Shown here: positions 18,381 through 26,125 of the stretch, in pieces
How positions within the stretch are numbered: position 1 is the first letter of the stretch
Layout of the letters: each line of letters starts with the position of its first letter
Source: an uncultured Planctomycetota bacterium
GTDB lineage: Bacteria > Planctomycetota > Phycisphaerae > UBA1845 > Fen-1342
Reading direction: 5' to 3'
Assembly: GCA_900696525.1 (NCBI GenBank)
Contig: CAADGL010000021.1
Coordinates: forward strand, 1-64,000
Length of the DNA stretch: 64,000 bases
The notes under the pieces: generated by a model
What the model was told of the DNA's origin: nothing
Database searches by the model: none
The model's input: only the letters and a program-made list of their open reading frames with translations
Position numbers and translations under genes: made by a program

Positions 18381-18959
18381 TCACGATCCTGGGGCCAACC
18401 GCCAGAGAAACTCCTGGTTGCCGCCACGGCCGAGCAGCGGACTGACGATCTCCCCCGCCACGCGCCAGCCCAGTTCCTCCGCGTCACGCCGACAGAGCGC
18501 CAGCACCTCCGCGAGGCGCTCCGCAAGGACCACCCCGCCTCTCAACGCCTGCTTCGGCGCCTCGTACTGCGGCTTGACCAGCGCAATCGCCTGCCCCACG
18601 CCGGGCCGCAGCATCCGCCGAACGCCCGGCAGCACGAGCCGCAGCGGCGTCCAGCCCACGTCGATCGTCACCAGGTCGCACGGCTCCGGGGAGGAGAACG
18701 CCAGCGCGTTCGTCCGCTCGCAGACGACCACGCGCGCGTCGCGCCGCAGCCGCGCATCGAGCACGCCGTAGCCCGGCTCCACCGCGTAGACCCGCGCCGC
18801 GCCGCGTTGCAGCAGGCAATCGACGAATCCGCCCACGTGGCTGCCCAGGTCCACGCACGTCCAGCCGGACGGGCTGATCCCGAAGGCGTCCAGCGCCGCG
18901 GCCAGCTTTACCCCGCCGCGCGAGACAAACGGGTGATCGTCGTGCTCGGCGCGGCTCAC
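18381..18959 (-). CDS. TlyA/FtsJ-like rRNA methyltransferase lacking the S4 domain
   Basis: A 192-residue SAM-dependent methyltransferase close to TlyA, which 2'-O-methylates rRNA. It keeps the TlyA block FVSRGGVKLAAALDAFGI, the SAM-binding VDLGSHVGGFVDCLLQRGAA, the VVCERTNA strand, DLVTIDVGWTPL and the LVKPQYEA motif. Canonical TlyA proteins have about 60 N-terminal residues forming an S4 RNA-binding domain, which is missing here. The GTG start at 18959 overlaps the stop of the upstream lipoprotein gene as GTGA, so the pair is translationally coupled; a longer start at 19043 would sit inside that gene without similarity. Ser replaces the usual Ala/Gly in the DLGSHVGG loop. Confidence 0.75.
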   Translation of the reverse strand: MSRAEHDDHPFVSRGGVKLAAALDAFGISPSGWTCVDLGSHVGGFVDCLLQRGAARVYAVEPGYGVLDARLRRDARVVVCERTNALAFSSPEPCDLVTIDVGWTPLRLVLPGVRRMLRPGVGQAIALVKPQYEAPKQALRGGVVLAERLAEVLALCRRDAEELGWRVAGEIVSPLLGRGGNQEFLWRLAPGS

Positions 18960-19513
18960 GGCCCGGCTGGCTCGCGGGAAATGATGTTCCAGAAGCCGTT
19001 CTGGTCGCGGTGCAGCTCGATCGAGTCGTAGCGCCTCGTCCACTCGAAGTTCTGCCCGTCGATGCGCAGGATGACGCTGCGGTCGCGGCGGATCGCCAGG
19101 TGCTCGCGCGTGATGCGCAGGCGCTGCACGTTGCGCGTCTCCAGCACCAGCACCTGCTCGCCTTCGAGCCGCGGCGTCACGACCGGGGGCTCCGCGGCGC
19201 TGCGCAGCTCCAGGATGCGCAAGTACGGGATCGCGTAGGGATTGTCCGCCCTCGCCGCGATCGCGCCGTCGTCGGGGGGCGGCGCGGCGGGCGCTGCGTC
19301 CGCCGGACGAGGCTCGGGCGCCGCCGGCTCGACCGGCTCCGTTGCGGGCTGGGCATCGGCCGAGCGCGGCGCGGGCGAAGGCGCAGCCGGGTGCGCGTCA
19401 GCCCGCGGCCCGGGGCGCGCCGGGCCGGGCGATGCGCAGCCGACAAGGGCGAAACCAGCGACGAGCAGGGCGAGGATCGGCGAGGGGCGGCGGGTGGCGG
19501 GCCGGCGGCGCAT
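18956..19513 (-). CDS. Pro/Ala-rich lipoprotein of unknown function
   Basis: A 185-residue protein with a lipoprotein leader (PILALLVAGFALVGC, lipobox LVGC), then a Pro/Ala-rich linker of about 65 residues, then a compact domain of about 95 residues rich in Arg, Leu and Ile (VLVLETRNVQRLRITREHLA, IRIDGQNFEWTRRYD). No family is recognised. The ATG at 19513 has GGGAG 8 nt upstream; an ATG five codons earlier (19528) is also possible. It is coupled by a GTGA overlap to the TlyA-like gene, which is an unusual pairing. Confidence 0.65.
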   Translation of the reverse strand: MRRRPATRRPSPILALLVAGFALVGCASPGPARPGPRADAHPAAPSPAPRSADAQPATEPVEPAAPEPRPADAAPAAPPPDDGAIAARADNPYAIPYLRILELRSAAEPPVVTPRLEGEQVLVLETRNVQRLRITREHLAIRRDRSVILRIDGQNFEWTRRYDSIELHRDQNGFWNIISREPAGP

Positions 19514-19538
19514 GCGTGGGACTCCCATTGCTGCCCGG

Positions 19539-19569
19539 ACTTTACGCCGCGCGCGGGCAGGCGTAAAGT
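19539..19569. promoter_or_regulatory. Perfect 10-bp inverted repeat in a divergent promoter region
   Basis: ACTTTACGCC and GGCGTAAAGT are separated by 11 nt, midway between the divergent lipoprotein and MFS-acyltransferase genes. The arms could form a hairpin or bind a dimeric repressor controlling both genes. Confidence 0.5.
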
Positions 19570-19634
19570 TGCGCGCCGGCTTGGCTTGCAGCGTCCCGCA
19601 GCGGCGGCGACAGCGCGATGCGTCACGAGCTTAG

Positions 19635-21620
19635 ATGAGTTCCAGCGCCCGTCACGAGCTCCGCCTGCCCGACTGGCTGGTCGCCAACCGCAACTTCGTG
19701 CTCCTGTGGCTGGCGTACGGCATCGCGGCGCTGGGCGATCACCTCAGCGAGATGGCGCTGCTCAGCGAACGCGACGCGATGGAAGGCGACCACGCCACGC
19801 GCGTCCAGGCGCTCATCCAGTTCGGCTTCTTCCTGCCGTTCGTGCTGCTGGGCCCGATCGCCGGCTGGTGGTCCGACCGCTTCAGCCGCAAGGCGACGAT
19901 GATCGCGGCGGACGTGCTGCGCGCCGTGCTGGTGTTCAACCTGGCCTACATCGTGGCGCAGCTCGGCGTCTGGCTCGAGCCGCAGCGCTACCCGGACGCG
20001 CCCACGCTGCTCCCGTGGTTCGCCCCGCTGCCCGCGCCCGCCGCCGAGCCGCAGCCCGGCCTCGGCGACTACGCGATCGTCATTCCGCTGGCGGTCGTCG
20101 GGGCGCTGGCGGCGTTCTTCTCACCGGCGCGCCAGGCGATGCTGCCCACGCTCATCCGCGACGATCAGATCGTCCGCGCCAACGCGATGATCAACGCCCT
20201 GGGAACGATCGGGGGCATCAGCGGCGCCGTCATCGGCGGCTTTCTCGTCGCGCAGCTCGGCAAGCAGGGCCTGCACTACAACTACTACATCAACGCCGCC
20301 ACCTTCGCCCTCAGCGCGCTGTTCGTCGGGTCGATCCTCATGTCGCGCACGCGCGCCGCCCCGCGCGAGCCGCTCGCGGGCGTCTGGACGCCCATCGTCC
20401 AGGGCTTCCGCTACGTCCGTCAGCATCGCCGAATCCTGCAACTGATCCTGCTGGGCGCGGTGTTCTGGGGCGCGGCGGGGGTGATCACCGCCGTCGTGCC
20501 GGCGCTGGTGCGCGACGTGTTCAAGGGCAGCATCTCGGACGTGCCGATCTACCGCGGGCTCATCGTCATCGGCCTGGCCGGCGGCGCCGCCGTCATGTCA
20601 CTCGTCGGCCCCGCGCTGCCGCTGCGGCTGGCGGTGCTGATCGGGCTGGGCGCCGGCGGGGCGTGGGTCGCGGCGCTGGTGGCGACGGCGATCTTCACCA
20701 CCAGCGGCATCCTCACCGGACTGTGCCTGTTCGGCCTCGGGGGCGCCGGCGCCGTGATCCTCGTCACCATGCTCTCCGCCATCCAACGCTTCGTGCCCGA
20801 CAGCCGGCGCGGACGCGTCTGCGGCGTGAGCGACATGACGACGATGGGGGCGATGGTCTTGACGTCGGCGCTGCTGGGGTTGCCGGACATCCCGCATCTC
20901 GACCGCTACGTGCCCTGGCTGCTGGCGGCGACGGCGCTGCTGCTGGTGGGCGCCTGCGTCGCGGCGTGGCGCATCTACCGGCGCGGGGCGCGCGTCTCGG
21001 GGCTGATCGACCTGCTGTGGCAGTTGATCCGCTTTTACGCTCGCTTCTGGGGCGGGCTCAAACGCGTCGGTCCCTGCACGATCCCGGCGCGCGGCCCCGT
21101 CATCCTGGCCGCCAACCACACCAGCGGCGTCGACGCCGCGCTGATTCTCGCCGCCTCCCCACACCGCCTCGTCAGCTTCCTCGTCGAGCGCCGCCACTAT
21201 CAGCAGCCGCTCGTGCGCTGGATGATGCGGCTGGCTGGCTGCGTGCCCATCAGGCAAGCGCGGCCGACGACGGGTTTCGTGCGCGGCGCGTTGCGTGTGC
21301 TGGAGAGCGGCGGCGTGCTCGGCGTGTTTCCGCAGGGCCGCTTCGTCCGCCGCGACGAGCCCGACGCGCCCGCGCAGCCCGGCGTCGGGTTGCTGGCCCT
21401 GCGCAGCAACGCCACCGTCATCCCGTGCCACATCAGCGGCACGACCTACCACGACAGCCCGTGGCGGGCGCTGTTCATGCGCCACGCGGCCCGCGTCCGC
21501 TTCGGTCCGCCCGTCGACCTGTCCGCGTTCAAGCGCCGCGGCCGCGACCGCCAAACCACGCGCGCCGCGGCCGCCGCCATCATGAAGGCGATCGAGGACC
21601 TTGCCCCGTCGCGAACCTGA
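19635..21620 (+). CDS. MFS transporter fused to a PlsC-type acyltransferase
   Basis: A 661-residue fusion. Residues about 12-450 are a major facilitator transporter with around 12 spans (GPIAGWWSDRFSRKATMIAA is the loop 2-3 motif) similar to LplT lysophospholipid flippases. Residues 470-655 are a lysophosphatidate acyltransferase domain: NHTSGVD (His495, Asp500) and FPQGR (565-569) match the HX4D and FPEGxR catalytic motifs, with Gln in place of Glu. In Gram-negative bacteria LplT works with Aas to bring in and re-acylate lysophospholipids, so this protein would do both steps. It overlaps the convergent lipoprotein gene by 41 nt. Confidence 0.9.
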   Translation: MSSSARHELRLPDWLVANRNFVLLWLAYGIAALGDHLSEMALLSERDAMEGDHATRVQALIQFGFFLPFVLLGPIAGWWSDRFSRKATMIAADVLRAVLVFNLAYIVAQLGVWLEPQRYPDAPTLLPWFAPLPAPAAEPQPGLGDYAIVIPLAVVGALAAFFSPARQAMLPTLIRDDQIVRANAMINALGTIGGISGAVIGGFLVAQLGKQGLHYNYYINAATFALSALFVGSILMSRTRAAPREPLAGVWTPIVQGFRYVRQHRRILQLILLGAVFWGAAGVITAVVPALVRDVFKGSISDVPIYRGLIVIGLAGGAAVMSLVGPALPLRLAVLIGLGAGGAWVAALVATAIFTTSGILTGLCLFGLGGAGAVILVTMLSAIQRFVPDSRRGRVCGVSDMTTMGAMVLTSALLGLPDIPHLDRYVPWLLAATALLLVGACVAAWRIYRRGARVSGLIDLLWQLIRFYARFWGGLKRVGPCTIPARGPVILAANHTSGVDAALILAASPHRLVSFLVERRHYQQPLVRWMMRLAGCVPIRQARPTTGFVRGALRVLESGGVLGVFPQGRFVRRDEPDAPAQPGVGLLALRSNATVIPCHISGTTYHDSPWRALFMRHAARVRFGPPVDLSAFKRRGRDRQTTRAAAAAIMKAIEDLAPSRT

Positions 21621-22614
21621 TGCCCGGGCCGGCGCATGGGCCACGAACCAGGAACTCCTCCAGCCGCGGCGGCGCGGTCTCGCGCTCGCGCCGCAGCAGC
21701 GCGCGAATCCGCTCGTCCGGGCTGAACCCCAGCGCGAAGCGCGCGTTGTATGACACCACCTCCGACGACGAGCCGACCAGGCCGATCAGCCGCTCCTGCA
21801 CCAGCCAGTCCCGCCGCGATCCCAGCCAGATGCACGCCGCACGCGTCAGGTTGTAGTCCTGCGACGGCGCCGCCAGCAGCGTCGCCTGCGGCCAGCGCTG
21901 CGGCGGCGCACCCGGCCGCGCGGCGCGCAGCACCTCGCGCCCGGGCTCGAGGCCGTACGTCCACACGTCGGCCGGCCGCTCCGACAGCGTGTTCCACAGT
22001 TCGTCCGTCCACGGCCTCATCCGCCGTCCGTGCGCCAGCAGCGCCGGCGCGCCGGCGTGCTGCCGATACCACGCCAGGATCGCCTGCCGGTCGCGCTCGA
22101 CGTCGACTTCGGCCGCGAGCTCGTGGTCGAAATCCGCCGGGTACAGGGCCGGCCAGGTCCGCGGCGGGGCGTCCTCGAGAATGGCCACGGTCCCCAGACG
22201 ATAGCCGCGCACCTTCGGGTCGAAGTGCAGCAGGTCGAAGCTCGTCTCGAACGCGCTCAGCGTCAGCCGCGGCCGCGTCATCGGGCTCGCCAGGCTGCGC
22301 ACCAGTGATGCGTGCAGCGCCGCCGCCAGGTCGTCGGGCGCCGCCGGTCGCGTCAACGCCGGCTGGCGGCAGAGAAAGTCGATCGCGCCCGGGCCCAGCT
22401 CGACCAGGCGGTTGTAGCAGTCCGTCCAGTTCGCGCCCGCATCCAGCGTCAGCAGCGGCCGAGCGGCTTCCATGACGCGCCGCTCGGCCAGGGTCAGCCG
22501 CTGGCCGGCGGATACGCACCCGGCGCAGCACGCCAGCAGCGCCATGGCCGCGGCCGCTGCCCGTCGGCTGCCGATTCCGCCGCGCGTCGCAGTCTGGCGT
22601 TCGCGGTTGGCCAT
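21580..22614 (-). CDS. Putative lipoprotein of unknown function
   Basis: A 344-residue protein with an N-terminal hydrophobic stretch ending ALLACCAGC (possible lipobox) and a helical body. Near 60-150 are helix pairs with LLTLDAGANWTDCYNRLVEL and LHASLVRSLASPM; near 280-310 a HEAT-like LTRAACIWLGSRRDWLVQER and SSSEVVSYNARFALG. No family is recognised. The start at 22614 has GGGGA upstream. It converges on, and overlaps by 41 nt, the MFS-acyltransferase gene. Confidence 0.6.
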   Translation of the reverse strand: MANRERQTATRGGIGSRRAAAAAMALLACCAGCVSAGQRLTLAERRVMEAARPLLTLDAGANWTDCYNRLVELGPGAIDFLCRQPALTRPAAPDDLAAALHASLVRSLASPMTRPRLTLSAFETSFDLLHFDPKVRGYRLGTVAILEDAPPRTWPALYPADFDHELAAEVDVERDRQAILAWYRQHAGAPALLAHGRRMRPWTDELWNTLSERPADVWTYGLEPGREVLRAARPGAPPQRWPQATLLAAPSQDYNLTRAACIWLGSRRDWLVQERLIGLVGSSSEVVSYNARFALGFSPDERIRALLRRERETAPPRLEEFLVRGPCAGPGIRFATGQGPRSPS

Positions 22615-22631
22615 TCGCGCTTTCCCCGAGG

Positions 22632-22660
22632 TTGGTGGGTTTGATTCCGCCGGTTACAAT
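22632..22660 (+). promoter_or_regulatory. Sigma-70-type promoter of ndk
   Basis: TTGGTG (22632-22637) and TACAAT (22655-22660) are separated by 17 bp and end 35 nt before the ndk start. GGGAGAG at about 22686 is the ribosome-binding site. Confidence 0.55.
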
Positions 22661-22695
22661 CGCCGGGCGCATACGTTAATACGACGGGAGAGTTC

Positions 22696-23148
22696 ATGGA
22701 ACGGACGCTGATCATCTTCAAGCCCGACGCGGTGCAGCGCATGCTGGTGGGGCGCATCCTGGCGCGGTTCGAGGACAAGGGCCTGCGAATCGTGGGCATG
22801 AAGCTCCAGCAGTCGCCCCGCGCCCAGGTTGAGAAGCACTACGAGATTCACAAGGACCGGCCCTTCTACCGGCAACTGGTCGATTTCATGGCCGCGGGGC
22901 CGGTCATCGTCGCCGCCCTCGAGGGCCCCGCCGCCATCAGCGTCGTGCGCAACATGCTCGGCGCGACCGACGGGCGCCAGGCCGCGCCGGGGACCATCCG
23001 CGGCGATTTCGGCCTCGACAAGCAATACAACCTGGTCCACGCCAGCGACGGCCCCGAGACCGCCGAACTCGAACTCAAGCTCTTTTTCAAGCCCGACGAG
23101 CTGCTGAGCTACCGCAGGGCCGGTGACCAGTGGATCGCCAGCGCGTAG
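22696..23148 (+). CDS. ndk: Nucleoside diphosphate kinase
   Basis: A 150-residue cytosolic enzyme that moves the gamma-phosphate of ATP to other nucleoside diphosphates through a phosphohistidine. The active His115 lies in NLVHASDGPETA, where most relatives have NxVHGSDS. The N-terminal RTLIIFKPDAVQR and the Arg-containing RNMLGATDG match the family and length is normal. A clear promoter and a GGGAGAG site lie just upstream. It is followed after 61 nt by a cupin gene. Confidence 0.95.
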   Translation: MERTLIIFKPDAVQRMLVGRILARFEDKGLRIVGMKLQQSPRAQVEKHYEIHKDRPFYRQLVDFMAAGPVIVAALEGPAAISVVRNMLGATDGRQAAPGTIRGDFGLDKQYNLVHASDGPETAELELKLFFKPDELLSYRRAGDQWIASA

Positions 23149-23209
23149 CAACCGCGGCCGGCTTCCAGCGCGCGGGCCTTGAAGGACCACGGCGAAGACG
23201 AGGTGCCCG

Positions 23210-23563
23210 ATGAAGGTCATGCCGATCGAATCCCATGAGCAGCGCGAAGTGACGATGCCTGGTGCGCAGGGCACGCGCATGCGCATGCTCGTCGGCCCCG
23301 GCGAGGGCGCGACGAATTTCCACATGCGGCACTTCGAGGTGGCCCCCGGCGGCTTCACGCCGCACCACCAGCACAACTACGAGCACGAAATCCTCATCCT
23401 GAAGGGGCAGGGCGTCGCCCAGAGCCAGCAGGGCGAGCGGCCGCTCAGGGCCGGCGACGTCGTCTTCGTGCCCGCCAACGAGATGCACCAGTTCCGCAAC
23501 ACCGGCGGCGGCCCGCTCGAGTTCATCTGCCTCATTCCCGCCCCGCAGGACTGCACCCGATGA
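23210..23563 (+). CDS. Single-domain cupin protein
   Basis: A 117-residue cupin. The first cupin motif reads HHQHNYEHEILILKGQG (three His plus Glu as metal ligands) and the second DVVFVPANEMHQFRN. No enzyme activity can be read from the fold alone. Its TGA overlaps the ATG of the following superoxide dismutase gene (ATGA), so the two are translationally coupled. The start has an Arg/Glu-rich beginning and no signal peptide, so it should be cytosolic, unlike its partner. Confidence 0.85.
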   Translation: MKVMPIESHEQREVTMPGAQGTRMRMLVGPGEGATNFHMRHFEVAPGGFTPHHQHNYEHEILILKGQGVAQSQQGERPLRAGDVVFVPANEMHQFRNTGGGPLEFICLIPAPQDCTR

Positions 23564-24339
23564 GCGCCGGATACTCCGCGGACGCAGGGCCTTCCCGGCG
23601 CGGTTTCCTCGGCGCCGCGGCGCTCGTCGGTGGCTGGCTGCTGACGGACGGCGCGCTGGCCCAGTCGGCCGGCTCTGGAGCTGACGCCGCCGGCGGCGCC
23701 ATGGGACCGTACGTGCTGCCGCCGTTGCCCTACGGCTACGCCGACCTCGAGCCGCACATCGACCCGGAGACGATGAAGCTGCATCACGACGCGCATCACG
23801 CGGCGTACGTGAATGCCGCCAACGAGGCGCTGGCCGAGCTGGAGCGCGTGCGGCGCGAGGGCGGGCGCGAGTATGCGCGCGTGCGGGCCCTGACCGACGC
23901 GCTGGCCTTCAACGTCTCCGGCCACGTGCTCCACAGCGTGTTCTGGACCAACATGCGGCCCGACGGCGGCCCGCAGCCGGCGTCCGACAGCGCCATCGGC
24001 GAGACGCTGCGGCGCGAGTTCGGGTCGGTCGAGAAGTGGCGCGAGCACTTCGCCTGGGCGGCGGCCCAGGTGCAGGGCGGCGGCTGGGGCGTGCTCGGAT
24101 ACGACCCGGTCTCGCAGCGGCTGCTCGTCCTGGCCGCCGAGAAGCATCAGAACGCCGCCGCGTGGGGGGTCGTGCCCCTGCTCGTCGTGGACGTCTGGGA
24201 GCACGCCTATTACCTGCGCTATCGCAACGAGCGCGCCAGCTACCTGAAGGCCTTCATGAACGTCATCAACTGGTCCGACGTCGACGCCCGGCTGCTCGCC
24301 GCCCGCGCCCTGCGCGGTCCGACGCGCGGCGAGTCGTGA
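23560..24339 (+). CDS. Tat-exported Mn/Fe superoxide dismutase
   Basis: A 259-residue superoxide dismutase. The first 45 residues are a twin-arginine leader (SRRGFLGAAALVGG, Arg13-Arg14), so the enzyme is likely folded with metal in the cytosol and then sent to the periplasm. Metal ligands are His66 (LEPHIDPETM), His125 (GHVLHSVFW), and Asp211 and His215 in DVWEHAYY. A Gln in KHQNAAAW sits where Mn-type enzymes carry the second-shell Gln, suggesting manganese, but this needs testing. It is coupled by ATGA to the upstream cupin. Length apart from the leader fits the family. Confidence 0.93.
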   Translation: MSAGYSADAGPSRRGFLGAAALVGGWLLTDGALAQSAGSGADAAGGAMGPYVLPPLPYGYADLEPHIDPETMKLHHDAHHAAYVNAANEALAELERVRREGGREYARVRALTDALAFNVSGHVLHSVFWTNMRPDGGPQPASDSAIGETLRREFGSVEKWREHFAWAAAQVQGGGWGVLGYDPVSQRLLVLAAEKHQNAAAWGVVPLLVVDVWEHAYYLRYRNERASYLKAFMNVINWSDVDARLLAARALRGPTRGES

Positions 24340-24382
24340 AGCAGGCAGGCGAGCCGCAGACGAGGCCCATCGGCTTCCCGGA

Positions 24383-26125
24383 ATGAACGCTGGCCCAACA
24401 CCTCCCGCCGCCGACCGCCCCGCCAGGCTGCCGCCCTCGACCACGCCGCTGTGGCTGCACCTGCTGGCCGTGGGCCTGGTGGCCGTGCCGCTTGTGGTGC
24501 TTTCGCAGCTCGCGGCTCACTGGCGGGTCGACGTCGTCGATGACCAGCTCTTCGGCTACTTCGGCTGGCGCATCGCCCACGGCGCCACCGTCTACGTCGA
24601 GCTCTGGGACAACAAGCCCCCCGGCATCTACTGGATCAACGCGCTCGGCTTCCTCATCAGCGGCGACAGCTACAACGGCGTCATCGCGCTGTGCGCCCTC
24701 GCCATCGTCGTTTCGCTGGCGGCGTTCTTTGTCATCGGCGCGTCGATCTACCATCGCGGCGCCGCGGCCATCGCAACGATCGTCGCCGCCTTCTTCATCA
24801 CGCACGGCTATTTCCAGGCCGGCGCCAACCGCACCGAGACCTTCCTGATCGCCTTCGAGCTCGCCGCCGTCGCGCTGTACTTCCGCGGGTTCGCGAAGGA
24901 CCGCTGGTGGTGCTGGTACGTCGCCGGCCTGTGCTGCGGCGGCGCCTTCCTGTTCAAGCAGGTCGGCCTCGCCGCCTGGGGCGCGATGGGCCTGCACACC
25001 ATCGTGCTCGTCGCCATGCGCGAGCTGAGCTGGCCCGCCGGCCTGCGCCGCGGCCTGCTGCTGGCCGGCGGCGCGGCCACGACGATCCTGGCCGCGGTCG
25101 TCGCGCTCGCCGCCCAGGGAGCCCTCGACGCCGCCTGGTACGCCGTCTTCACCTTCAACCGGGCCTACTTCGAAGCCGGCAACAGCAGCTTCAGCAACAC
25201 CTACGCCAACCGCTACTTCCTCCGGCAGCACATGTTCCCGATCCTGCTGCTGCCCGTGCTCATGGCCATCGCCGCCGTCATCCACGCCGTCCTCTGGTGG
25301 CTGCGCCCCTTGACCCGGCCGGCGGACGTGGAGCGCGGGCTGCGCGAGGCCAGGCCGGTCTGCTCGCAATACATGCTGCTGTTCGTCGTCTGGTACGCCG
25401 TGGCCCTCTACGGCGCGATCGTCAGCCCGCACTTCTTCCGGCACTACCTCGTGCCTTCGCTGCCGCCGCTCCTGCTCATCGGCGGCTACCTGATCAACGT
25501 GCTGAAGACCGAGGCCGCGCTGCTGCGGCGGATGCAGCAGCGCATCGCCGTGACGGCCGCCTTCGTGCTGATGGGCTACCTGGCGTGGTCCGCCTACTGG
25601 CGCCAGTTGGCCGAGCTCAGCTCGGTCTGGGTCTATCGTTTCGAGCAGGGCAAGAACGCGGACTGGGAAGACGTCGCCTGGCACCTGGCGCAGGTTACCC
25701 GCAACGATGACCTCGTGCAGTGCTTCGACTACCTGCCCGGCGTCTACCTGCACGCGCGGCGCATCAACGCCACGCGCTATGTCACCATGGAGAAAATCGG
25801 CCAGTTGGAGAAGACCCAGACCGCCGAGATGATCCGCCAGTACCTGATCCACGAGCTCGATCGCATCCGCCCGCCCGCGCTCGTGATGCACAGCGGCGAC
25901 TACGTCGAGATGGAGCACCAGCTCAGCGCGGCCGAGCCCGATCCGACGCGCCGGCCCATCGACTCGCTGGGCCGCTGGCTGCTGCCCTTCCTGCGCGACC
26001 ACTACCGCCTCGCCGTCGACGTCGCCGACCACGGCGTGTACATCTTCCTGCGAAACGACCGCTGGCCCGAGGACCGCGCGCCGCTGATCGTCCGCGGACG
26101 CCGCCCGAGCGACTACGCCCGCTGA
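24383..26125 (+). CDS. GT39-like membrane glycosyltransferase
   Basis: A 580-residue integral membrane protein with around 12 spans. The first outside loop carries DDQLFGYFGWRIAHGATVYV, with ELWDNKPPGIYW following; this D-rich loop and the KPPG motif are typical of the ArnT/PMT (GT39 and DUF2029-like) families that move sugars from lipid carriers to proteins or lipids in the periplasm. The C-terminal soluble part after residue 400 holds WEDVAWHLAQVTRNDDLVQC. It follows the superoxide dismutase gene by 43 nt on the same strand, but no shared job is evident. The gene overlaps the convergent gene by 13 nt. Confidence 0.8.
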   Translation: MNAGPTPPAADRPARLPPSTTPLWLHLLAVGLVAVPLVVLSQLAAHWRVDVVDDQLFGYFGWRIAHGATVYVELWDNKPPGIYWINALGFLISGDSYNGVIALCALAIVVSLAAFFVIGASIYHRGAAAIATIVAAFFITHGYFQAGANRTETFLIAFELAAVALYFRGFAKDRWWCWYVAGLCCGGAFLFKQVGLAAWGAMGLHTIVLVAMRELSWPAGLRRGLLLAGGAATTILAAVVALAAQGALDAAWYAVFTFNRAYFEAGNSSFSNTYANRYFLRQHMFPILLLPVLMAIAAVIHAVLWWLRPLTRPADVERGLREARPVCSQYMLLFVVWYAVALYGAIVSPHFFRHYLVPSLPPLLLIGGYLINVLKTEAALLRRMQQRIAVTAAFVLMGYLAWSAYWRQLAELSSVWVYRFEQGKNADWEDVAWHLAQVTRNDDLVQCFDYLPGVYLHARRINATRYVTMEKIGQLEKTQTAEMIRQYLIHELDRIRPPALVMHSGDYVEMEHQLSAAEPDPTRRPIDSLGRWLLPFLRDHYRLAVDVADHGVYIFLRNDRWPEDRAPLIVRGRRPSDYAR

